Shown here: one piece after another, positions 11,228 through 23,537 of the stretch
Position numbering within the stretch: position 1 is the first letter of the stretch
Layout: the number at the start of each line of letters is the position of its first letter
Source of the DNA: Ceriagrion tenellum
Taxonomy: Eukaryota; Arthropoda; Insecta; Odonata; Coenagrionidae
NCBI GenBank assembly: GCA_963169105.1
Contig: OY720635.1
Span: 132,823,872 to 132,887,871, forward strand
Direction: 5' to 3'
Length of the DNA stretch: 64,000 nucleotides
The notes under the pieces: model-generated
Told to the model about the DNA's origin: nothing
Database searches by the model: none
Seen by the model: only the letters and a program-made list of their open reading frames with translations
Translations under genes and position numbers: made by a program

Positions 11228-12418
11228 TTGAGGTAATTTGAATGGGAGCTTGAATACAGAGTTGGAGTTAGTGCAGTGAAGATAGGTAAGATATGTTCAC
11301 GAGTTTGGCGACAGTATGATTAACTTCACTAGGCTTTGTAAAACTATTTTGTACTTTGTTCGTACTATCCTAAACTAAGCAATGGCAAGATATTCTTAGG
11401 GGAAATATTTTCAGTGTCCTAAGTCGGATCGTATCCATGGTTGCGCCCAAGGAATTAAGCGAATCCCGACACAGCGGTAGATAAGACTGTAAAAACTAAA
11501 CCTGGGAACTGACTTTTTTTTGGAGACTTGTAACTTCAATTTTTTGCGAGTAATTAGATTGAATAATCTGTTGCAAGGACAATTTATAATGACTCTTCGG
11601 GCACAAGCCTACTTCGTTAATTCGCCGGTTGTTTTTTTTTTAGATAGTGACCCTAAACGAAATATTTGCTAATCAGCCATGCCTGCTTGTTTCACAATTT
11701 TTATACGAGTGCGTGCCATTTTATTCTGGTGCTCAATTATCTATTCCGTTGGATCCATTTCGCATTTTATATCCGTTGTCATTTAGTCCGCTGATCTGAT
11801 TCTCAATTTGATACACCTGTTCAGTTCTGTTAGGTTCAGACTAAACAATTTAAGTTCTGTGTTATTTCTACCTCCTATCATCGAAATCTACATTGACATA
11901 CTGCCCCAGAAACTTGACTACTTTATGGGTAAATTTTAAAGCCGGGATATTAATTTTTTTTCCTAATGGAATAGAATCTCAGGGTTTTGTCTGTGATGGT
12001 GAGGGTAAATGTAGTTGCCGGGACATTGTATAACAGGTAATAGTGGAAAACTGGCATAAATTCGAGAGATGTGGAAAGAGATGCTAAGAGTCTGTATAAA
12101 CTAAAAAAAAGACTCGGGATAGAAGAAGTCACTAAAAAGCCACGATAAAGGTGAGTGCCGTCGTATTCCATTTCTCACCTTGTGCCCGGCGACTTAAAAA
12201 CTGTGGTGGGACGAGTATAAGGATTAGACATGAAATTAAGTTCTATTCCTCTGGTTAAGAGTCGGGAAATAATTCAATGTAACGTTGAAATGAAGTGAAA
12301 AATATGAAAACTAGTATTTTCAAGAGACAAGATCAGAGAAAAAGGAAAAGGACGATTTACAATGAAAATTTCAAGCTTAATTTTGAGTAGAAAAAAGGTA
12401 ACACTGATGGCTGTGGCA
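11228..12418. other. Intergenic, nothing recognised
   Basis: Low-complexity AT-rich sequence without coding or repeat signals I can name. Confidence 0.5.
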
Positions 12419-12426
12419 CCGATGGT

Positions 12427-13389
12427 CAGGGGCGATCCCAGGGGGGGATGGGATATGGGGATACATCCCCTCGAAATGTTCATCTACATCTACGTAATAC
12501 CCTGCGAGCCACCACGAGGGTGTGTGGCAGGGGGTGAAGATCACCAAACATGCACTATTGCCATGTAAGTAGGATATATAATGTAGACATGCTAGAAAAT
12601 AGGGTCATAGTTTATTAGTTACTACAGTAGATTATTACTTATTGCAAGTAATTGCAGTAGTTATTACAATAGAATATTAGTTACTACGGTATAGTACAGG
12701 TTAAAATCTACATAATAAGGAAGGGATTATTGGTAGTTATTACATGCATCATGCACTACAGACTATTCTAACTATGTTTCACCTACCTATCCCTTTTGCT
12801 ACGTTGCCTATTGTTCTCTCTTATGGTACGCGGGAAAAATGACATTTTAAATCTATCGGTACGACAATCTATCTCTCTAATTTTGTTAATATGGTCAAAC
12901 CTAGCATAATACGCAGGGGTTCTTAATATATATCTAACGTCATCTGTGAATAAATCGGTTTCGAATTTACTTAAAAGGTTTAACCTAAATTTTAACCTGC
13001 GTTCTGATAGTAATTCCCATCCTAGTTCTTCTATTAAACTCGTAACACTAATACAATTATCATAACGACCTTTAACAAACCTAGCAGATCTCCTTTGCAC
13101 GCGCTGTAATTCTTTTATCATACCTTCCTCGTAGGGATCCCATATACAAGCGGCATATTCTAAATGAGGCCTGACAAGTGTAAAATAGCTTCTTTCTCGG
13201 ACTCTCTCATCGCATTTGCCTAGAACCCTTTTTACGAATCCTAATCTACGGTTTGCTACACTAGTTATTTCATGTTAGGGATTCACAAAACAATTTTAAC
13301 AACTAGACGTAGTTATCCAATACAACATTGAACACTCCGATCACTGAGGTAGTCTTCCCCGCCGAAATAAATTCCTGGGATCGCCCTTG
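12427..13389. mobile_element. hAT-type non-autonomous element split by a LINE-B
   Basis: Terminal inverted repeats CAGGGGCGATCCCAGG (left) and CCTGGGATCGCCCTTG (right) start and end with CA/TG. They are flanked by the exact 8-bp direct repeat CCGATGGT (12419-12426, 13390-13397), the target length of hAT transposons. Without the nested LINE-B the element is only about 170 bp, a MITE. Confidence 0.87.
12482..13275 (-). mobile_element. LINE-B, 5'-truncated, nested in the hAT MITE
   Basis: Tail CATCTACATCTACGTAATACCC, stem-loop, 3'UTR, then antisense coding IKELQRVQRRSARFVKGRYDN, SVTSLIEELGWELLSERRLKFRL, YYARFDHINKIREIDCRTDRFK. It continues to the RRLGFVK region near 13260. ATGTT on both sides is a possible target duplication. 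Confidence 0.9.
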
Positions 13390-13397
13390 CCGATGGT

Positions 13398-14628
13398 ATT
13401 TGAGTAATTAACGGAAGAAGGTGAGTTGTATTCGGTGAGCTATTATCCTAACTACGTTTTTGGCTTTTCTTGTTCGTGTTTAAAGTCAACTTGCGTTGTC
13501 TGTCTTGCATACATTCCTCTAATTAAAATTCTCTGCTAGAAATGGTTTTAAGTTAATGGCCCAAAACAGTTGATTGCATACGTGATTTACTTATTTTCCT
13601 GCTTTTATTTGCAAAGAAATTCCCTCCATCGTTGTCGTTCCACGACGTGAATTTGACTATCCATCCTTAGACAGCCACAGGTGGTGTCTCTGGGGTGCAT
13701 AAATATAAGATTGCATTTATTTTGTTCAACATTATCCTCCATTTATTTTGGAATACCATTACTCCCAAGTGTCTTGAGTTACGAGCGTAGCTTTCCGATT
13801 CCCTGCTTTTTAATGACAATGTCTCCACGGTATTTGAATAATTTCACCGAGGAAAGTCAATGGAACTAATAGTATTTACATGAATAAATTAAAAGATTAA
13901 TTTCGTGATTGTATTTTCGTGTCCGCTATCGGTTTTTTTAGAGAAGGGATCTTTCGTCAGTGAGACTTGTTAGTTTTATAAATGCATTGGCTTTAAGGCG
14001 CACGAAAATAAGGGGTGAACGATACGCATATCCTTCAATTCATCGGTAGAATAATAGCTGAAGGCCGCACGATGTTCAGTGATCCGGGTTTGAGTTAGTT
14101 TGAAGAGTTTAATTTTCGTGCAGGCATTTAGTAATTCTATGCACTTTCATGCGTCGCTGTTAAAGTATTTCACCAGCTAGTAGGAATACGATACACTTAG
14201 ACCCTGTTACAAGGATGTTGAAATGTTGTTGTCGATGCAATATTTTATTGCCGCTTTACTGAATATTGAATGGCGATTTTAAGCGTCCCAGTATAAATTC
14301 AATGGAAAAGGCGAACCGTCAATTCATTTATAGGATATTTTAATGCAGATTATTTTAAATGTATGCATAAGTAGATGAGCGATAACCCAAAAAGACCGTA
14401 TGTTTCCAAAATACCTGATATCCTCAGATGTGTGCTATACTGCTTGAATCAAAGAGCTTTTGAAAGGACTTTGTTGAGGTCCGAGGTAGTACATTCTGAA
14501 CAACAAACTGAAACCATTAAGTTTGCACGTTAACAACTTTATTTATCGTGAATTTTTATCACATCCTTGCGACTCACGTTCGAATTCAAGTATTTCTTAT
14601 GTACGAAGTTGAAAACTTGCTTGCGCTA
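13398..14628. other. Intergenic, nothing recognised
   Basis: No gene, RNA or named repeat seen. Confidence 0.5.
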
Positions 14629-14629
14629 C

Positions 14630-15757
14630 ATCTACATCTACATCTACGTCATACACTGCAAGCCACCCAAAGGGTGTGTGGCAGGCGGTGCTTCCACACC
14701 AGGCATGCATAAATTATACGGTAGAACACCGAAACTACATTGAAACCGGCGTACCACACATGCAACGCGCCAATTAACCATCTACTAACCAAGAAACATT
14801 CTATGGTTAATCGTTCCAACGTGCAAGGGGTAAAAGAACTACTACTACATATTCAAAATATCATCTACATCTACATCTACGTCATACCCTGCAAGCCACC
14901 CAAAGGGTGTGTGGCAGGGGGTGCTTTCGCACCAGGCATGCATGAATGATAGGGTAGAACACCGACATTACACTAAAACCCGCGCACCACACATGCAAAG
15001 CGCCAATTAAAAATCTAATACCCAAGAAACATTCAATCTTCAATCGTTCCAACATGCAAGGGATACAAAGACTACTGCTACAGATTCAAAATATCATGCA
15101 TAAATAAGAACACCAATATTTACATCATGCCTAAATAAGATAGCAGAATATATAATGAGAAAGATTTACTGCCTGCCTATGTCAATACTCGAACTATTCA
15201 TGACGACGATCACAGCTGTTATGGTCCAGAATGGTACGCGGAAAAAATGACATTTTATACCTATCGGTTCTACAATCTAGCTCTCTAATTTTATTGGCGC
15301 GATCTAATCTGCCGTAGTACGAAGGGGTTAATAGTATATTTTTTACGTCGTCAGTAAAATGATTTTCCTGAAATTTATTTAGGAGGTTAAACCTATAATT
15401 CAATCTACGCTGTGATAGCGATTCCCATCCTAATTCTTCTAACAGTCCAGACACACTAGCCAACTTATCGTAGCAAATATCATGCATAAATAGGAACATC
15501 AATATTTACATCATGCATAAATAAGAACGTAGAGAATATAAAGAAATAGATTTACTGTATGCCTATTGTCACAGTTCGAACTATTCATGACGACGATCAC
15601 AGATGTTATGGTCCTGAATGGTACGCGGAAAAAATGACATTTTATACCTATCGGTTCTACAATCTAGCTCTCTAATTTTATTGGCGCGATCTAATCTTCC
15701 GTAGTACGAGGGGGTTAATAGTATGTTTTTTACGTCGTCAGAGAAATGATTTTCCTA
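14630..15757 (-). mobile_element. Three stacked LINE-A fragments
   Basis: Fragment 1 (14630-14862) and fragment 2 (14863-15478) each begin with their own CATCTA tail and stem-loop. Fragment 2 extends to the SVSGLLEELGWESLSQRRL coding block. Fragment 3 (15479-15757) begins inside the 3'UTR, without a tail, and repeats the same coding block. The direct tandem suggests serial insertion next to old tails or unequal exchange. Confidence 0.85.
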
Positions 15758-15832
15758 CATATCCCCTAAGCCAACCTGTGGAAGTGCAATTTTTTCATTA
15801 CCAACTCATACCTAATTTTAACATTCAAAACT

Positions 15833-15930
15833 TCTACATCTACGTCATATCCTGCAAACCACCTAAAGGGTGTGTGGCAGGGGGTGCTTCCACACCAGGC
15901 ATGCATGAGTTATACGGCAGAACACCGAAC
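15833..15930 (-). mobile_element. LINE-A 3' tail fragment
   Basis: CTACATCTACGTCATATCCTGC tail plus stem-loop and the GCTTCCACACCAGGCATGCATGA block; nothing upstream of it. Confidence 0.75.
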
Positions 15931-17726
15931 ATGTCTCAAAGCAAGAAGCAAGTTAGATACGACATTTAGATCTTGTAGAGGTCAATAACGTCGTGTTTAG
16001 AGCTTCCTCTTCGACGGACGCCTGTTGGAGACGATTTCGGATGGTCCTGTCTAATGTCGTAAGTGACTGTGTTGTCTCAGCGAAAATTGTCATAGGTTCT
16101 CTTTATCATATTCCAATCGGCTACTGAGTATATCCACTCGTATGCTCTCCGGATTACTATTTACCTTAAACGTACGGTTGACAAAAGTTCCAAACGGAAT
16201 ACCTCTAAGCAGCGTATGGCCTTGTTAGAAACGTGCACTACACTATGCTGGGTTGCTGTACCAAAATTATTTAAAGTGAAAAATTTGTCAATTGGAAACC
16301 ACAGCAGTCGAACCATTGCTTATCTATCCAATGGGTAATGGAAGCTTTAATTATAAAATTAGGACTGTGAAACTAGCTTGATTTAAAATTAATATACCTT
16401 ATCACGATCTAGAGATTACTGAAGACCCAAATTGTGCTATGGGTCCATTGACAATCAAATATAAGTTTAGAACCCCTAGCTAGTGTGCGGGCTAGCAATT
16501 TTTGAAACGTCACATCCGAGTCCTGACCTTTTTCATTTCACTCCTATTCAGTGGAAGTATTTAACATAATAAATGCTTCACGTACATTATCGACGTGCAT
16601 AGTACGCCACCACCAGGGTTTGTGATATCACAGAAATTACGAATGCTTCATCAAAAACACCTACTGAGTATCATCACGTCACCAACGAGGTATGTGTCTG
16701 GGGAGGGGGGGGGACTCTACACTAGGTATGAAATATTTGTCCCATCCCCATTTAGAATCCCACAAACACTGGCTACTAAGTAGGGACGAGGGAGCTATAA
16801 GAACAATTCAACGCCAGAAACCCAAATGAGGAGAGTGAGGCGTAATGAAACATACTTATCTGTAGTACGCAGTGAAATATAATGTTACGTACGTGGGTGA
16901 AAAAATAACTATTCCTTTATGGAACACTCTTAACTCATTTATTTCACTCTTAAGTGTACACTCCGTAACATTCCAACTTAACTCTCTCTCTCAAATATTC
17001 CCTTTCTCAAATACTCTCAAAACTAGAGGCAAAGACTCTCCCTCTCGAATATTCCCTTGTCGATTCCTTTCTGCCGTCAACAACCACCCGTTGCCAAGGC
17101 TCTGCAAGCTTTCTCTCGTTACTTAAATATTTATTACCGGGATAAAATTTGTACAAAAGCTACAGAATTGAAAACAAACCAACCAACGATTTGGGTTTTG
17201 ATGTCTGAGCATCATTATCACGTGATTAATTACTATAACACACTCCATTGTATATAAACAGCCAGTGGAACGGGGAGGTGAATGGTACTTCAGTATTTTC
17301 TGTCTCATTATCAAAGTATCTTACGGAGCACCATATTTTACAATTCATTTCACAATTATTTCGTGAACGTATAAGATTTACAAGAATTTGCTTTTGATTC
17401 TGTGCTTTCCTTGTTAATTTACTTCTCTATGACCGTGATTCTGTGGTTTTCGTAAAAGGTTCATCACATTTATAAATATTTGTGACGGAGTACCACAAAG
17501 TTTTGCGAAGGCTGTGTTTAATTCATAGCTAATTAACTCTACGTAACACTTTGAAACCTTGAGGTAAATTCCAACAAAAGCAATTTTTGTGCCTATTTAC
17601 GTTCCTTAACTTCTGTTTACCTTTGTGAATTCAATGTAACACATGGGCAACAAAATGTATCTTAACTGCAACGTGACCGACTTCGATTTCGAAATTCTCG
17701 CTCCAGCGGGGTCATGTATAGGATTC
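15931..17726. other. Intergenic, nothing recognised
   Basis: About 1.8 kb. A G-run at about 16695-16712 is the only notable composition feature. No coding or repeat identity assigned. Confidence 0.45.
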
Positions 17727-17728
17727 TA

Positions 17729-18038
17729 TCTACGTCTACATCTACGTAATACCCTGCGAGCCACCACGAGGGTGTGTGGCAGGGGGTGAAGATCACCAAA
17801 CATGCACTATTACCATTAAAGTAGGATATTTAAGGGAGATATGCTAGATATTAGGGTCACATGCAGCTAGATGGTTAGTATCTACATCATAAGAAAGGGG
17901 TTATTGGTTGCTATTACATGCATCATGCGCTACAGACTACTCTAACTATATTTCACCTGCCTATCCCTTTGCTACGCTGCCTATTGTTCTCTCTTATGGT
18001 ACGCGGGAAAATGACATTTTAAATCTATCGGTACGACA
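17729..18038 (-). mobile_element. LINE-B 3'UTR fragment
   Basis: Tail (CATCTACGTAATACCC), stem-loop and LINE-B 3'UTR down to the end of the coding block (CGGTACGACAA). It is followed by a GTAGACGTAGGACCAACGTAG repeat that looks like degenerate tail sequence. Confidence 0.8.
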
Positions 18039-18414
18039 AGACCAACGTAGACGTAGGACCAACGTAGACCACATTGACGTAGACGTAGCTTATATAGGCA
18101 ACTAGTTATCATTATTAACATATCACCCCACTTGAAATATCCGGAATGATTTAGGTTTCTGCGCAATTCTGTAATCTGCAGTATATATGAACTAATAGAA
18201 TACATTATAATAACGTGAAGTTTTATCTAAATGATTGGCCTCTATATTGGCATGCTCATCTGTGTAGCTCTCCAAGTTTCAAAGTGAACTGCTTATCGTT
18301 GTCATATCTGCTCCAAGCGATCTGGGTAGCGTGCAAAGTTCTGATTCGACAGAACGGAATGCTGAACGTCTTTTGAATTCGTCTCGTGCCGCACACGCAT
18401 GTAGTAGATTGCAT

Positions 18415-18490
18415 GGTACATCTACCAAACGCCGTGTAAGTCACTACTAGGGTGTGTGGCACGGTGTGATTCCACACCAGGCAAGAAGCA
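18415..18490 (-). mobile_element. LINE-D 3'-end fragment
   Basis: GTACATCTACCAAACGCCGTG then TCACTACTAGGGTGTGTGGCACGGTGTGATTCCACACCAGGC. The outer stem CCGTG/CACGG replaces the CCCTGC/GCAGGG of the other families. Confidence 0.55.
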
Positions 18491-18881
18491 GGCAGAAGAA
18501 GATTATGAGGTAACATACACTATCAAGTTGTGCGATAGTGAATTAAGTATGAACACTGGATATAATCAACGTGATATTTAGACGAGAAATTACGAATAGT
18601 GATTCACTCGCGTAATAAAACCATGCGGAGAACTATTGCCATGTATATGCTATAATATACCAATGACTATTAACTGCAGGGTGAGGATTTAGATATATCG
18701 ATTACATAATGATATATTATATATGGTAGTATATAGCCTAATTAATGAGAGCTTTGGAAGCTCAAAAAATACAGAATTCAATAAAATAGGTCACACGCTG
18801 TATGGGACAAACTACATCACCAGGGTACCGCGCCGCCAGCGCAGACGACGTAGATAGATTAGCCATTTTTAACTCTGCTTA

Positions 18882-19441
18882 AGGTAGCCCGAGAGAAATG
18901 TCATTTTACTTAGAAATCAATGAATTTAGTCTAATTTTAAAGAAAGATATCTCACCTTTCCAATGACACAAAAAAATCTACCCCTTACCACATTACTTTT
19001 GGAGATATCTGCCAAAAAATACCAGCCCTTTTGCATGGGAGATGGCACGTGTACGCACAGAGAGACATTATTTACTAAATGAGGTATTTCTAACACAAAG
19101 ATGTCGTAAAGAAACTAACAGTGTGTAGTTTGTATGTTTTTTCATCTATTTTTGAAAATTAATCATATTGTCACCGCAATATATTCTTGGGTATCACAAA
19201 AAACCTTCCGTTTTGATGAAGTTTCAAACGCACTGCGCTAAAAAAATGAGTCAAGTAAATGAATTATTTAGATATATTTTCATTTCATTTCTTACCATTT
19301 CCGTCATAAAATAACTATATAATTGCACCATTAATAATCCAATATTTAACTGATGAATCCTACAGCTGGTGAAATTAAAACGTATTATTCGAATATGGTC
19401 TCTTATTATGACTAGGGAACTATCTCGCTCGGACTACCTTA
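18882..19441. mobile_element. Non-autonomous TIR element flanked by TTAA
   Basis: Termini GGTAGCCCGAGAGA (left) and TCGCTCGGACTACC (right) are imperfect inverted repeats, bordered by TTAA on both sides. TTAA target use is typical of piggyBac-type elements. A diverged copy lies at 21296-22093. No coding capacity. Confidence 0.6.
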
Positions 19442-19540
19442 ATATGCAGTGGCTATTATCTTGCTGAAGATTAGAATCTAAAATTGTCCCGTGGTATAAT
19501 TTATTCCAAGAAAACCCGTCGTCTCAGAGGTGAAAAATTT

Positions 19541-19612
19541 AGGTCCCACCGAGATTTGAACTCGGATCGCTGGATTCAAAGTCCAGAGTGCTAACCATTA
19601 CACCATGGGACC
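19541..19612 (-). tRNA. tRNA-Gln (anticodon UUG)
   Basis: On the - strand a full cloverleaf forms: acceptor GGTCCCA/TGGGACC (7 perfect pairs), D-arm GTGTAATGGTTAGCAC, anticodon stem CTGGA/TCCAG with loop CTTTGAA (anticodon TTG), T-arm CCGAG TTCAAAT CTCGG, discriminator T. A and B boxes are intact and an oligo-T (TTTTT) follows the 3' end as a Pol III terminator. No intron. It looks functional. Confidence 0.96.
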
Positions 19613-20335
19613 TCCTTGGCGATGTTGTATACACAGTATTGAATCATACATCGTTATTATCTATTTATGTACCCTATACTCAGCCGTTAGTGATCTTAAC
19701 TGTCTATTAGTCATCGGTACCAGAGCTGCGCATGCTATCTTACACCCTCTAATTCTAATACCTTATTCCATCCACGCCTGAATAAACCAAATTTGGGTAC
19801 TCACTCAATTTTTTGCCTTATCTCAAGAGCCTAAAATACTCTAACATCCAGGCATTTAATATTCACTCCCAATCGAGGCAAAGCCCAAACAGAGGGACAT
19901 ACATTTTTAACCTTAATAGCTGCGATACAGGCAACTTAGTGAAAACGCTTGTCATCACTAGACCATTGAGCTACTACCCCGATATTGACTAGTAATAAAT
20001 ATCAGTGCAAATGTTAAAATAGTTTGTGACTGTCTTACCTAATAACTGTAGAATTTTTTATTTTCCTACTTCTCTCCTCCCTACCGCCAGTACCTACTAT
20101 TCAACCAATACTAAACTACAGTAGCCCCCCCGACAAGTTCGACAAATTTTCATTAAATTCAAAGATATATTGCCATTCATCTCCTTATATATATGTATTT
20201 TTGAATGCACAAAAATTATAAGTTTTGCAAATTGCGAATCTTGGACAGTAATGCCTTAGACTGGAAAAATATAAAATTCCCCAGAACGTAGATTCCTCAG
20301 AGCGGAAACTGTTATTATTTTATACGAATCCCCAG
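19613..20335. other. Intergenic, nothing recognised
   Basis: Between the tRNA gene and the TIR element; no feature recognised. Confidence 0.5.
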
Positions 20336-20565
20336 GAAAGCCATCACGAAGATGGGGTGAGCTTCTTACGGCTAGAAAATGAAATAAAAGAGAGAAAATC
20401 TCCAATTGCCGTAAACAATTGACACCCTTCGTCAACAAACACCAAATTCACTGTTTTGGTATGCTGGGAAAACCACAGCAGAGACCAACCACAGCCTCTC
20501 AACCAAGAATACCCCCTTGTGTTGGTTTACGGGAATGTTATGAGGGGGAGGGAATTCGCGGAATT

Positions 20566-20655
20566 CCACCTCCCTCCCCCCCTTCCCCTTCCCCCAACAC
20601 CACCAACCCCCTCCCCATTCCCCCCCCCATTCCCCCCCCCCCTCTCTCTCCCATT
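20566..20655. repeat. C-rich polypyrimidine tract
   Basis: About 90 bp of C runs broken by T, A and AC. The complementary strand has many runs of four or more G and could form quadruplexes. Confidence 0.8.
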
Positions 20656-20916
20656 TGGTTGGTATCCCCTCCTCAGTTTACCTTTATTTACAGCTCGGAT
20701 GTCTTGACCCTTCCTCACTTCAACCCTGCGTTGAAGTGACGCGTTACCTTCGGTTCGCTGAAGAGGGCTACTTCGTAGCCGAAATACGCGTATTCCACCC
20801 CCACCCTCGTCCTGTTGTGTTGATGTGACCACGCTCTTTTTGAGCTGATTCTCCCAGAAGTTGGGCCCATTTAGGTGTGTGTGTGAGTGATTTTGTGTGC
20901 TTGCGTAAATAACCGG

Positions 20917-21020
20917 GCATCCTTAGCGGGGTCTCATTAGCCCTGTGAAGGATCCCAGGTTATAACCCAAGCATCCTCAGCGGGGTCCCATTAGCCCTTG
21001 CAAAGGATCCTATTTGGGTT
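20917..21020. repeat. Two tandem copies of a ~54-bp unit
   Basis: GCATCCTTAGCGGGGTCTCA at 20917 recurs with small changes at 20971. Each unit ends near AAGGATCC and a TGGGTT/AACCC motif. Confidence 0.75.
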
Positions 21021-21295
21021 GTGTGTGTGCGTCTGTGTTTGGTCCCTGGCGAGGAAGTAACATTCCCGTAAACCAACACAGGGGGGTATTCTTGGTTGAG
21101 AGGCTGTGGTTGGTCTCTGCTGTGGTTTTCCCAGCATACCAACACAGTAAATTTGGTGTTTGTTGACGAAGGGTGCCAATTGTTTACGGCTTTTGGAGAT
21201 TTTCTCTCTTTTATTTCACGAATCCCCAGTTTCTATGCGTCAAATTATCTGCGACTTTTACGTAAAATTACTTCAATTACAGATAATCACCTAAA

Positions 21296-22093
21296 GCAGT
21301 TTGAGCGAAATATCATTTCACGAAGAAATGAATTAATTTAATCTCATTTTAAAGAAAAATATCTGACCCTTCCAAATAAATCAAAATATTTTACCCTTAC
21401 CGAACTATTTTCCGAGATTTTTGACGAAATATCCCAGAATTAACTTAATGATTGGAGGCATAAATTTGTTGGAAATTGTCAGTGACATGAGGAAAAATGT
21501 GTCTTAATAAATCTCACACTTAAAAGCTCATTTCCGACCCAGATTTCGACTGCACAGCAATCATTATCAAAGTCATTTTATAATGATTGCCATGCAGTCG
21601 AAGCCTTGGTCGGAAATATACTTTAAACTAAATGTGTAATATACTAAGATATTTTTTTTCGTAATACCTGAAATATCCCAGCCCTCTTGCATGGGAAATG
21701 GTACGTGAATACTCTCGAGAGAGACCTAATTGAAAAAATGAGGTATTTTTTAACGACTAGATCTCGTCAAAAAATTAACACTGTGTGGTTATTATATTTA
21801 ATCGACAATTTATTGAAATAAATTGTGTAGTCACCGTAGTTTTTTTTCCAGAATCGCAAAATACCCTCCGTTGTGAAGGAGCTTCAAACGTATTGCGTGA
21901 AAAATTAGTCAAATTTACGACTTTGGATGATATTTTTATTTAATAACTTCTACTTTAAGTCATGTATGTATATAATATTGTACCATTAACTATGCAATCT
22001 TTAATTCATGCCTCCTGCAACTGCAGAAATTGAAAGGTATGATTCGAGTAGGGTCACCATTAAGTCTAGGAAACTATTTCGCTCTAAGTATCT
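21296..22093. mobile_element. Diverged second copy of the 18882 TIR element, with a hairpin insertion
   Basis: Colinear but diverged match to 18882-19441: shared blocks include the CAGCCCT.TTGCATGGGA region, TGAGGTATTT and the ATAATATTGTACCATTAA region. It carries about 200 bp extra (about 21440-21650), which includes a foldback of about 40-bp arms at 21531-21620 (TTCCGACC ... GGTCGGAA). Confidence 0.6.
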
Positions 22094-22135
22094 CAAGCGA
22101 TATGTAGGATTTAATTTTCTCCCGGCGAATGACTG

Positions 22136-22790
22136 AAGTAAATTCTACTAGGGTTTCCGTCCGGGTAAGGTGCTCCATCGTCTACTTTGCCGACGTTTTG
22201 ATGAAAAACTTGTTCATCCTCATCAGGGCTGCTGATACCGAGTGTAAAGTAAAAATATCAGGGATAGAAGGAGTAACTTTGGAATTCCACATTGTAAAAG
22301 ATTTATTTACGACCGATTTTCCTGATGATGCTGTACTGCGGCGAAACCGGTCGTAAATAAATCTTTTACGATGTGGAATTGCAAAGTTAATCCTTCTATC
22401 CCTGATATCACGGAATTCTACCGAGTGAGGTCTGAAACCATCGTTTATATTGAAGTCAAAATATGTTTATTTCCACAGTGTCGCGTTGCCGTGTTTGTAT
22501 GGTATGTCTCTCAGGTCAGGCCGGTTTTGATTGGTGGAGGTATTTTTATTTTTTCCGCCATTTTCAGGATTGGATTCCTGGTCCTACTAAAGTGGAACCC
22601 TTCGTCTCAGTTGAAGTTATTGCTCTCAAGGCGGATTTCTATCGCCTCTTTGGTGAGTCGGTCCCAGTACCCTTTGTAATGGCCGAGCAGTTTCATCTCT
22701 TTCCATAGGAATGGCATGATCGAGGTTAAACATCGGTAAAGTAGAAGATCGAGCACATTAACCGGATGGAAACCCGAGAAGAATCAACTT
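22136..22790. repeat. Large hairpin element, Penelope-like family
   Basis: Outer imperfect arms: GTTTCCGTCCGGGTAAGGTG near 22150 against its complement near 22775. A second inner foldback lies at about 22270-22325/22345-22395 (AAAGATTTATTTACGACCG). The outer left arm in reverse complement reads CTGATGA-stem-AAAAC, a decayed version of the core at 165-443. Confidence 0.55.
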
Positions 22791-23537
22791 CTAACTTAAG
22801 AGAGTTATTTCCTGCATATTTTCCAACTGTAGACAATTAAATCAACCCACTAGTTCGATGATCCCGATCTCACAGAATATCAGAGCAAGTAGAACTATGT
22901 TCTCTATAAATGGAATTAAAAACATGTTAACAGTGCTAATGAAAGCAGTTGAAGAGTATCATATATAAATACATCCGTAGGCAATAGGAAAGATACCTCA
23001 AGTTTTTTCGTCGTGGAAGATGAGATTAATTGCGACGGAACAATGGGTAAGTCACATATCGTCGGGACAGCGTGCTAGATCTTGCGCGATTAGGATTTTC
23101 TGTTAAAATGTGCGCGGTTTGTGGCAAAATTCATTTTAATCGGATGGATTGAAATATGTTGCGGTGATGACTAATCCTTCTGCCACCCACCCTTGAGGAG
23201 TCTCTAAGGATATTGGTGTACTTTCTTCAGTAATGGAATTTTTCTAACGCATCCACGCAGCTGCATCGTTTGCTCTGCAGAGCAAGACCAATGTACGATC
23301 CTAACGTCGCACAGTGGTAAAATAATCCAGGACCACGACGCGTCGTGATCCAACATGGGTGTGGGCCCATTGTTGAAAGTATGAGAGGTCGTTGAGGCTG
23401 ATTAAAGGGAAAATACTCATTTTTTTATAAACCACGCGACCGATATAACTGAATTTAAATGCAGCGACTTTAGCATGATTGTATTTTGAGATATTCTCTG
23501 GACTACAGCAAACAAATCACCATATAAGATTACGCTG
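22791..23537. other. Intergenic, nothing recognised
   Basis: No coding, RNA or named repeat recognised. Confidence 0.5.

Larger units (their letters stand above)
20336..21217. mobile_element. Element with ~160-bp inverted repeats, 12-bp flanking repeat and hammerhead-like core
   Basis: Near-identical inverted arms at 20381-20540 and 21057-21217. The interval is bounded by an exact 12-bp direct repeat ACGAATCCCCAG (20324-20335, 21218-21229). Between the arms lie a pyrimidine tract, a CTGAAGA-stem-GAAA motif at 20758-20784 and a duplicated ~54-bp unit. The long arms and irregular target duplication fit a Penelope-like or foldback element better than a cut-and-paste family. No protein coding recognised. 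Confidence 0.65.

Noticed and set aside
20419..20832. Proline-rich and glycine-rich open frames on both strands
   Set aside because: Produced by the C-rich tract; low complexity, lying within a mobile element.
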